A stretch of DNA of 31,267 nucleotides from an uncultured Anaerolineales bacterium (GTDB lineage Bacteria > Chloroflexota > Anaerolineae > Anaerolineales > UBA6663): NCBI GenBank assembly GCA_937952305.1, contig CALFZO010000037.1, positions 1-31,267 of the forward strand, written 5' to 3'. The notes under the pieces were generated by a model. The model made no database searches, was not told where the DNA came from, and saw nothing but the letters and a program-made list of their open reading frames with translations. How positions within the stretch are numbered: position 1 is the stretch's first letter; every line of letters begins with the position of its first letter. This document shows, piece by piece, positions 23,777-31,267 of the stretch. The position numbers and the translations under genes are program-made.

Positions 23777-24203
23777 GCCGCCCGTCATCCTCCTGGTGGA
23801 GGACAACGCCGACCACAGTGAGCTGATCCAGCGCCGCCTGGCCGAGCACCGCGTCGCCAACCGGCTCCGCCAGGTGGCCGACGGCGAGGCCGCGCTGGAC
23901 TACCTGTTCCGGCGCGGCGCCTACGCGGCCCCCGCGCTCAGCCCACGCCCGCACCTGATCCTGCTGGACCTGCGCCTGCCGCGCATCGACGGCCTGCAGG
24001 TGCTGGCCACGCTCAAGGCCGATGGCGTGCTGCGCCGCATCCCGGTGGTCGTCATCACCACCTCGCCGACCGAGCGCGACCTGGCCCAGGCCTACGAGCA
24101 TCACGTCAACAGCTATTTGGTGAAGCCCGTGGACTTTGCCCAGTTCACGCGGCTGATGGACGATCTGGGCTATTACTGGCTGATCTGGAACCGCCAGCCC
24201 TAA
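23766..24203 (+). CDS. Rcp1-type single-domain response regulator (copy 1)
   Basis: The 145-aa product is a lone receiver domain: acidic pair in LLVEDNADH, phospho-acceptor Asp68 in LILLDLRLP, Thr in VVVITTSPT and Lys in YLVKPVDF. The extended C-terminus (FTRLMDDLGYYWL) is typical of regulators of the cyanobacterial Rcp1 group that partner phytochrome-like kinases. It has no output domain, so it may act by protein contact or as a phosphate relay. Its ATG lies inside the end of the kinase gene (11-nt overlap), which points to strict co-expression. A close paralogue is encoded at 26488-26931. Confidence 0.95.
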   Translation: MPSEPPVILLVEDNADHSELIQRRLAEHRVANRLRQVADGEAALDYLFRRGAYAAPALSPRPHLILLDLRLPRIDGLQVLATLKADGVLRRIPVVVITTSPTERDLAQAYEHHVNSYLVKPVDFAQFTRLMDDLGYYWLIWNRQP

Positions 24204-24229
24204 GACCCAGCACGCCCGACGGAGATGTT

Positions 24230-26365
24230 TTGGATAAGACCTTCATCGACATCCTGCTGGTCGAGGACGAGGACGCCCACGCCGAGCTGATCCGGCGGGC
24301 CTTCGAACCGCACGCCGCTCGGCTGCGCCTGCGCGTGGCGCACAGCCTGGCGGACGCGCGCCGCCTCCGGGCCGAGCAGCCGCCGGATCTCGTGCTGGCG
24401 GACCTGCTCCTGCCGGATGGCCGCGGCATCGAACTGCTGCCCGGCGAGGCCGTGCCCGCCTATCCCGTCGTCATCATGACCAGCCACGGCAGCGAGCGGG
24501 TCGCCGTGGAGAGCCTCAAGGCCGGCGCGCTCGAATACGTCGTCAAGTCGCCGGCGACGCTGGCCGACATGCCGCACTTTATCGAACAGGCCCTGCGCGA
24601 ATGGGAGCATCTGGTGGAACGCCGCCGGGCTGAGGCGGCCCAGCAGCGCAGCGAACGCCGCTTCCGCGCCCTGATCGAACGCAGCTCGGACGTGGTCTCG
24701 GTCGTCGACGTGGCCGGCCGCATCCATTATTCCAGCCCGGCCACCACCCGCATCCTGGGCTACCCGCTCAGCGACTACGTCGACCACAATCTGCTCGACC
24801 TGATCCACCCGGACGATCTGGAGCTGACGACGACGCTGTTCGCGCAGCTCCTGGCCGAGCCAGGCGCCAGCCTGGCCACCGAAATGCGCCTGCGCCACCA
24901 GGACGGCAGCTGGCGCTGCATCGAAGCCACCGGCACCAACCTGTTGACCGACCCGGCCGTGGACGGCATCGTCCTCAACTACCGGGACATCACCGAGCGC
25001 AAGCGCGCCGAGCTGCAGCGCGAGCACGACGCCCTGTACGACCGACTGACCGGGCTGCCCAACCGCATCCTGCTCACCGACCGGCTGGAACAGGCCATCC
25101 GCCGCGCCGAGCGCCGCGACGACGAGCGCTTCGCCGTGCTCTTCCTGGACCTCGACCATTTCAAGATCGTCAACGACAGCCTCGGCCACACGGTCGGGGA
25201 TCAGCTGTTGGTGGCCATCGCCCCGCGTCTGGAGCAGTGCCTGCGCGCCGCCGACACCTGCGCGCGCCTGGGCGGCGATGAGTTCGTCATCCTGCTGGAC
25301 GGCATCCAGGACGTCGGCGACGCGGTCCGGATCGCCGAGCGCATCCAGGCCCAGATGGTGCAGCCGTTCAACCTGAACGGGCTGCAGGTCGTCACCTCGG
25401 TCAGCATCGGCATCGTCGTCAGCACGGTCGGGTATGAGCACGCCGGCGACGTGCTGCGCGACGCCGACATCGCCATGTACCGGGCCAAGGCCGGCGGCAA
25501 GGCGCGCTACCAGATCTTCGACGTGCAGATGCGCGCGCGCGCGCAGGCGCGGCTGTCCCTGGAGGCCGAGCTGCGCCGGGCCCTGGAACTGAACGAACTG
25601 CGCGTCTACTTCGAGCCGATCCTGACGCTGACCACCGGCCGCCTGGCCGGCTTCGAGGCGCTGGCCCGCTGGCAGCACCCCGAGCGCGGCCTGGTGCAGC
25701 CAGCCGATTTCATCGGCGTGGCCGAGGAGAGCACGCTCATCGTGGCCATCGACCGCTGGGTCCTGCGCGAGGCTTGCCGCCAGCTGCACGCCTGGCAGCG
25801 CCGGGTCCCGGCCGACCGGCGCCTGGTCATTAACGTCAATATCTCCGGCCGCCAGTTCACGCGCCCGGACCTGGCCGAACAGGTGGAGCGCGTGCTGCAC
25901 GAGGCCAATCTGGACGCGGACCGCCTGCGGCTCGAGATCACCGAAAGCATGATCATGGAGAACATCGATCACGCCGCCCAGGTGCTGCACCGCCTGCACA
26001 GCCTGGGCGTCAAGATCGCCATCGACGATTTCGGCACCGGCTACTCGTCGTTGGGCTATCTGACGCAGCTGCCGATCGACATCCTCAAGATCGACCGCCG
26101 CTTCGTGGGGCGGCTGGCGGCCGGCGACGGTCAGGCCGAGATCGTCAACACCATCGCCACGCTGGCCCACAACCTCGGCCTGGAGGTCATCGCCGAGGGC
26201 ATCGAGACCGTCCAGCAGTACGAATGGCTGAAGACGCTCGGCTGCGAATTCGGGCAGGGGTATCTGTTTTCGCGGCCGCTCACCGCCAGCGCCGCGACGG
26301 CCGCCCTGGCCGACTGGCGTGACCAGCCGGTGCGCCCGATCCAGGACCTGCATCCCCTGGCCTGA
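24230..26365 (+). CDS. REC-PAS-GGDEF-EAL protein, probable bifunctional c-di-GMP enzyme
   Basis: The 711-aa protein starts at TTG 24230, set by GGAG at 24221-24224; an ATG at 24225 is out of frame. Order: receiver domain (about 1-125) with Asp58 in LADLLLPDG and Lys in VVKSP; PAS (about 145-265); GGDEF (about 270-430) with GGDEF at 348-352 and an RAAD inhibitory I-site at 339-342; EAL (about 440-700) with EAL at 476-478, DDFGTGYS and an IAEGIET block. Both active sites look intact, so it could make and break c-di-GMP, controlled by phosphorylation and PAS input. It sits 26 nt after the response regulator, in the same operon. Confidence 0.95.
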   Translation: MDKTFIDILLVEDEDAHAELIRRAFEPHAARLRLRVAHSLADARRLRAEQPPDLVLADLLLPDGRGIELLPGEAVPAYPVVIMTSHGSERVAVESLKAGALEYVVKSPATLADMPHFIEQALREWEHLVERRRAEAAQQRSERRFRALIERSSDVVSVVDVAGRIHYSSPATTRILGYPLSDYVDHNLLDLIHPDDLELTTTLFAQLLAEPGASLATEMRLRHQDGSWRCIEATGTNLLTDPAVDGIVLNYRDITERKRAELQREHDALYDRLTGLPNRILLTDRLEQAIRRAERRDDERFAVLFLDLDHFKIVNDSLGHTVGDQLLVAIAPRLEQCLRAADTCARLGGDEFVILLDGIQDVGDAVRIAERIQAQMVQPFNLNGLQVVTSVSIGIVVSTVGYEHAGDVLRDADIAMYRAKAGGKARYQIFDVQMRARAQARLSLEAELRRALELNELRVYFEPILTLTTGRLAGFEALARWQHPERGLVQPADFIGVAEESTLIVAIDRWVLREACRQLHAWQRRVPADRRLVINVNISGRQFTRPDLAEQVERVLHEANLDADRLRLEITESMIMENIDHAAQVLHRLHSLGVKIAIDDFGTGYSSLGYLTQLPIDILKIDRRFVGRLAAGDGQAEIVNTIATLAHNLGLEVIAEGIETVQQYEWLKTLGCEFGQGYLFSRPLTASAATAALADWRDQPVRPIQDLHPLA

Positions 26366-26387
26366 AGCCGCCCGCCTTCAGCCGATT

Positions 26388-26431
26388 GGGACGAACGTCC
26401 CATAAGCGGCGCTTCGATTATTGCCTATAAC
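26388..26431 (+). promoter_or_regulatory. Small hairpin and candidate -10 box before response regulator copy 2
   Basis: GGGAC-GAAC-GTCCC (26388-26401) forms a short hairpin 22 nt after the GGDEF-EAL stop. TATAAC at 26426-26431 may be a -10 box. AGGAGACAGGG directly precedes the ATG at 26488 as ribosome-binding site. The second regulator may thus have its own promoter. Confidence 0.35.
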
Positions 26432-26487
26432 AGAAAGACAACCGGGGGCAGGCCTGGACCGCCGCTGGCCGCAGGCAGGAGACAGGG

Positions 26488-26931
26488 ATGGAAGGTGAAC
26501 CGCTTGTGATCCTTTTGGTGGAAGACAACCCGGATCACGCCGAACTCGTTCAGCGCAGCTTTGAGGACCATCGCGTCGCCAATCGCCTCGTGCACGTCAG
26601 CGACGGCGAGGCCGCCCTGGACTACCTCTTCCGGCGCCGGCGTTTCGCCGACGCCGCGGCGGCCCCGCGCCCGCACGTCATCCTGCTGGATCTCCGGCTG
26701 CCGAAAGTGGACGGCCTGGAGGTCCTGAGCAAGGTGAAGGCCGCGCCGGAGCTGCATCACATTCCGGTCGTCATCATTACCACTTCGGCCACCGACCGCG
26801 ATATGACCGAGGCCTACGATCTGCACGCCAACAGCTACCTGGTGAAGCCCGTGGACTTCGACCAGTTCACGCGGCTGATGGACGACCTCGGCTTTTACTG
26901 GCTGGCTTGGAACCAACATCCCTGGCGTTGA
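26488..26931 (+). CDS. Rcp1-type single-domain response regulator (copy 2)
   Basis: The 147-aa receiver-only protein is a clear paralogue of the product at 23766-24203. Asp68 is at the same residue number, and shared blocks include HRVANRL, DGEAALDYLFRR, NSYLVKPVDF and FTRLMDDLG. Differences cluster in helix 1 (LVQRSFEDH versus LIQRRLAEH) and helix 4 (SATDRDMTEAYD versus SPTERDLAQAYE), which may set partner choice. Those surfaces contact the kinase or target in known regulators. It lies 122 nt after the GGDEF-EAL gene and converges with the transporter gene, leaving 7 nt. Confidence 0.95.
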   Translation: MEGEPLVILLVEDNPDHAELVQRSFEDHRVANRLVHVSDGEAALDYLFRRRRFADAAAAPRPHVILLDLRLPKVDGLEVLSKVKAAPELHHIPVVIITTSATDRDMTEAYDLHANSYLVKPVDFDQFTRLMDDLGFYWLAWNQHPWR

Positions 26932-26938
26932 TCCGGGG

Positions 26939-27667
26939 TCAAACCCTCAGCGCCGTCCACACCAGGCGCGCCCCCAAGACCAGCAGCACCGCCCAGGTCA
27001 AACGGCGGAAAGCCGCGGCCGGAACCTTCTGGCCCAGCGCCAGGCCGGCGCCCAATCCCAACCCCAGGGCGGGCAGCGCGGCCAGGTAGATCCCCCATAC
27101 CGGCGCGGTGAGGTGGCCGGCCAATCCATGACCGGCGATCACCAGCGCGTCGCTGACCAGGAAGAAGCCCTGCAGGTTGCTCTTGAACTCCTCCGGCGGC
27201 CAACGGCGGCAATCGGCGTAGACGATGACGGGCGGGCCGGACACGTTGTAGGCGCCGCCCAGGAGTCCGGCCAGCGCGCCGCTGCCGAAGGCCCAACCGG
27301 CGCCGCGCAGCTCAGGCGGCCGGCGCCCCAGCCAGCTGTAGACGGCATACCCGGCGATCACCAACCCCAGCCCTGCCAGCATCAGGGTTTCCGGCAGGCG
27401 GCTCAGAACCAGCACACCCGCCGGCACGCCCACCAACGCCCCGGCGATCAGACGCCATACCGCGCGCACGTTCAGGGCGCTGCGATAGCGCGCCAGCAAC
27501 AGGCCCTCCAGCGTGAACGCCACCAGCGCCACCAGCGGCGCGGCCATCCCCAGACCCAGGCGCCCGGCCAACAGCGCCATCGCCACCATGGCTGAACCAA
27601 AGCCCACCAGGCTGTGCAGCCCGGCCGCCGCCAGGACCACGGCCGCGACGAAAAGCAAGTCGTCCAT
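26939..27667 (-). CDS. TauE/SafE (TSUP) family membrane transporter
   Basis: The 242-aa product has about eight hydrophobic helices in two related halves, as in the TauE/SafE family (COG0730). The first helix region has GLHSLVGFGSAMVAMALL, and the second half begins with GSGALAGLLGGAYNVSGPPVIVY, abbreviated here to LLGGAYNVSGPP; this Gly-rich NxSGPP-type motif is the best family mark. Members export or import sulfur compounds or small organic acids, and the substrate is not predictable. The start at 27667 gives a normal family length; a longer frame to 27982 would run antisense through a tRNA gene and is rejected. A TACAAT 7 nt upstream suggests a leaderless message. Confidence 0.92.
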   Translation of the reverse strand: MDDLLFVAAVVLAAAGLHSLVGFGSAMVAMALLAGRLGLGMAAPLVALVAFTLEGLLLARYRSALNVRAVWRLIAGALVGVPAGVLVLSRLPETLMLAGLGLVIAGYAVYSWLGRRPPELRGAGWAFGSGALAGLLGGAYNVSGPPVIVYADCRRWPPEEFKSNLQGFFLVSDALVIAGHGLAGHLTAPVWGIYLAALPALGLGLGAGLALGQKVPAAAFRRLTWAVLLVLGARLVWTALRV

Positions 27668-27674
27668 GGCGCGT

Positions 27675-27680
27675 ATTGTA
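27675..27680 (-). promoter_or_regulatory. -10 box of the TauE/SafE gene, near-leaderless
   Basis: On the reverse strand TACAAT (27680-27675) ends 7 nt before the ATG at 27667. Transcription would begin at or next to the start codon, and no Shine-Dalgarno site is present. No -35 box is recognisable. Confidence 0.5.
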
Positions 27681-27707
27681 GCGGCCCGCCTGCGCATGGC
27701 TGTTCTA

Positions 27708-27791
27708 TTGCGCCGCCGCTCCGATCGGCCTACACTGACAGCGACACCGTGAGACGCCGCGGGAGGGCGGGCACTGTCCCATCCTCCCGCG
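27708..27791 (+). other. Possible small transcript: promoter-like boxes and a strong hairpin
   Basis: TTGCGC (27708-27713) and TACACT (27731-27736) are 17 nt apart. A 9-bp perfect stem follows: CGCGGGAGG (27758-27766) with CCTCCCGCG (27783-27791), with a smaller GGG/CCC stem inside the 16-nt loop. No T-run follows. It may be a small RNA or the upstream part of the tRNA-Ala region; support is limited to these elements. Confidence 0.25.
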
Positions 27792-27823
27792 CGGAAGCGC
27801 GCCGGTCCTTGCTCAGCCAACCC

Positions 27824-27852
27824 TTGCCACAAGCGGGCGCGTCGAGTAAAAT
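27824..27852 (+). promoter_or_regulatory. Promoter of tRNA-Ala(GGC)
   Basis: TTGCCA (27824-27829) and TAAAAT (27847-27852) are separated by 17 nt. The predicted start is about 7 nt before the mature tRNA. Confidence 0.65.
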
Positions 27853-27866
27853 CTAAGCGTTCGTAC

Positions 27867-27939
27867 GGGCCCATAGCGCAGTTGGGAGCGCGTCTCAATG
27901 GCATTGAGAAGGTCGAGGGTTCAACTCCCTCTGGGTCCA
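27867..27939 (+). tRNA. tRNA-Ala, anticodon GGC
   Basis: The 73-nt cloverleaf is complete. The acceptor GGGCCCA pairs with TGGGTCC and has the G3-U70 alanine identity pair. The D stem is GCGC/GCGC, and the anticodon stem TCTCA/TGAGA has loop ATGGCAT with anticodon GGC. The T stem is GAGGG/CCCTC with loop TTCAACT, and A73 is present. CCA is not encoded. It reads GCC and GCU. It is a close relative of the tRNA at 19546-19618; the D arm is identical. Confidence 0.96.
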
Positions 27940-27945
27940 CTAGTT

Positions 27946-27968
27946 GGGGCAGGTCGGTGACCTGCCCC
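27946..27968 (+). terminator. Hairpin terminator after tRNA-Ala(GGC)
   Basis: GGGGCAGGTC (27946-27955) pairs perfectly with GACCTGCCCC (27959-27968) around GGT. No T-run follows, so it may work as a weak terminator or processing signal. Confidence 0.55.
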
Positions 27969-27973
27969 GCTGC

Positions 27974-27979
27974 TATATG
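27974..27979 (+). promoter_or_regulatory. Extended -10 box for the T-box/leuS transcript
   Basis: TGC-TATATG (27971-27979) has the TGn extension and sits just before the T-box element, with a predicted start near 27986. The -35 position lies in the preceding tRNA terminator stem and shows no match. Confidence 0.4.
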
Positions 27980-27986
27980 CAACGCG

Positions 27987-28275
27987 GTGATCAGGAGTAG
28001 TAGGCCATCCCGCAGCGAGCCGGGGACAGTGGAAGCCCGGCGCCGTAGCCCCGGGAGCTACGAGTCGGTCCGCCTAGGGCGGACCTTATGGGCCGAACTC
28101 GCCTGGGAGCACCGAGCGTGACGGTCGCGGCGCTCAACGCCCTGACTTCAGCGCCGGCGGGTCTGCCCGATACAGCGGCTAAAGCGATGTCGCCGGCCAA
28201 AGGCCGGCGCCGTAAGCAGGGTGGTACCACGGAGGCCCCTTCGTCCCTGAAGTGATGAAGGGGTATTTTGTTTCT
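27987..28275 (+). promoter_or_regulatory. T-box leader controlling leuS (leucine specifier CUC)
   Basis: This is a T-box riboswitch that senses uncharged tRNA-Leu. The 5' part has GGAGTAGTA, the AG-bulge motif AGCGAGC (28014-28020) and a distal loop closed by CCGGG/CCCGG (28020-28024 with 28036-28040). The specifier is read as CTC at 28098-28100 within GAACTCGCC, fitting tRNA-Leu(GAG). The conserved T-box GCAGGGTGGTACCACGG is at 28216-28232; its TGGT bulge can pair with the ACCA end of the tRNA. The competing terminator is CCCCTTC (28236-28242) with GAAGGGG (28257-28263) plus TATTTTGTTT. Two extra hairpins between the distal loop and the specifier are unusual. Confidence 0.93.
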
Positions 28276-28330
28276 CTCGCACGGTCCAGGCGCGGAACGT
28301 CCGGCTCGGAGCGGGAGTGAGGAGGCGGCC

Positions 28331-28492
28331 ATGCCCCCCAAACCGAAGCGTCCCTCGATCATCGACCGCGTCCGCGAGCAGCTCGAGCGCCTTCTCGACG
28401 ACCTGGGTCCGTTACTTCGACCGGGACGCCTGGCCCCCCGGCCCATCCCGGTCCGCCCACCCCAGACACCGCGCCGACGACTGCGCGCGTAG
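28331..28492 (+). CDS. 53-aa basic mini-protein between T-box and leuS
   Basis: An ATG at 28331 follows GAGGAGG at a good distance, and the frame stops at 28492, 21 nt before leuS. The product starts MPPKPKRPSIIDRVREQLERLLDD in two parts: a basic N-terminus, then an amphipathic helix (about 9-28, IIDRVREQLERLL). It ends with a Pro/Arg-rich tail (about 30-53). I do not recognise it. It would be made only when the T-box reads through, so it is co-regulated with leuS by leucine supply. It may be a leader-type ORF coupling translation or a real small protein. Confidence 0.55.
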   Translation: MPPKPKRPSIIDRVREQLERLLDDLGPLLRPGRLAPRPIPVRPPQTPRRRLRA

Positions 28493-28513
28493 ACCCGCGC
28501 GAGGAGAGATGCC

Positions 28514-31048
<2,535 letters not shown>

Positions 31049-31065
31049 CCGGAACCCGGCCTCTG

Positions 31066-31105
31066 AAAAGAGCCTGGCGGGCGCGCCCGCCAGGCTCTTT
31101 TTGTG
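31066..31105 (+). terminator. Intrinsic terminator of leuS, nearly perfect palindrome
   Basis: AAAAGAGCCTGGCGGGC (31066-31082) pairs with its exact complement at 31085-31101, followed by TTTG. The A-tract before the stem makes it usable on both strands, so it may also stop the reverse-strand gene at 31170. Confidence 0.93.
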
Positions 31106-31169
31106 GTGCGCGGCCTTAGGCACAGCTCTGAAAGTTCCGGCGGCGCCGGCGAGGCTTGTGCGGGCTTAC

Positions 31170-31267
31170 TTAACGATCGATCATGGGCAGAAAAACATGC
31201 TCGTCGAGCGCCAGCGGGGTCATCGTCCGGCTGGGGGTGGGCGTCCGCGTTGGCGTCAGGCTGGGGG
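31170..31267 (-). CDS. C-terminus of a secreted or surface protein with Thr/Pro linker (partial)
   Basis: A reverse frame enters from the right edge and stops at TAA 31172-31170. The visible 31 residues consist of a Thr/Pro/Arg/Ser linker (SLTPTRTPTPSRTMTP) and a short tail, LALDEHVFLPMIDR. From my knowledge of Chloroflexota proteins, many large exported proteins end in a TP-rich linker and a terminal hydrophobic-LPLI/LPMI stretch with a basic last residue. The tail fits that style. The frame continues beyond the window, so the main domain is unknown. It converges on leuS, with the palindromic terminator between them. Confidence 0.6.
   Translation of the reverse strand, partial: PSLTPTRTPTPSRTMTPLALDEHVFLPMIDR

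Noticed and set aside
24200..26353. 717-aa open frame antisense to the GGDEF-EAL gene
   Set aside because: It is a GC-driven shadow of an intact gene whose motifs all read on the forward strand; the antisense product has no recognisable domain or ribosome site.
26939..27982. Longer 347-aa version of the TauE/SafE protein
   Set aside because: Its extra N-terminus would be translated antisense through the tRNA-Ala(GGC) gene, a well-known source of false 'GVEPSTF...LRRAPNCA' protein ends; the family begins at the ATG at 27667.

Overview
The window is high-GC DNA (roughly two thirds G+C by eye), densely coding on both strands, with no phage, transposase or CRISPR signal. It looks like a chromosomal segment from a member of the Chloroflexota, probably Anaerolineae-like. 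The main hints are a T-box-controlled leuS in a GC-rich genome, heptad-phased intergenic repeats, and a Thr/Pro-linker protein ending in a 'hydrophobic-LPMI' tail at the right edge. Others are TolB-like propeller proteins and a DUF58/transglutaminase pair. This assignment is inference from style, not from a marker gene phylogeny.

Layout from the left: the tail of parA and complete parB (chromosome partitioning), then a large membrane-anchored beta-propeller protein. Next comes a forward block: trpS, an unrecognised protein, dtd (D-aminoacyl-tRNA deacylase) and an amidohydrolase. A reverse-strand dihydroorotate-dehydrogenase-like gene meets the amidohydrolase tail to tail. It shares a palindromic -10 box with a forward DUF58-transglutaminase operon. 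A reverse pair follows (PyrK-like Fe-S flavoprotein, then a PIG-L deacetylase), divergent from a forward SPFH/band-7 membrane protein with a clean terminator.

The middle holds a TPR mini-protein/globin operon and a promoter-RNA-terminator unit in front of a two-CBS-domain protein. These are followed by a reverse operon of patatin phospholipase and comEC, the latter with a metal-stripped beta-lactamase domain. A tRNA-Ala(CGC) gene with its own promoter and terminator comes next. A signalling island follows: a 1215-aa six-PAS histidine kinase, an overlapping Rcp1-type response regulator, a REC-PAS-GGDEF-EAL protein and a second, paralogous Rcp1-type regulator. This can link sensed input to c-di-GMP turnover.

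The right end contains a reverse TauE/SafE-type transporter, a tRNA-Ala(GGC) gene, a leucine T-box leader, a 53-aa basic mini-protein, leuS with a strong terminator, and the C-terminus of a reverse-strand secreted-type protein.

The observations most worth a second look are: the Stem I of the leuS T-box, which appears to carry two extra hairpins; the roughly 110-nt promoter-to-terminator RNA before the CBS gene; the PyrD/PyrK-like pair that has lost key motifs; the ComEC beta-lactamase domain without metal ligands; the recurrent near-leaderless or overlapping divergent promoters; and the secreted-protein tail at the right edge.
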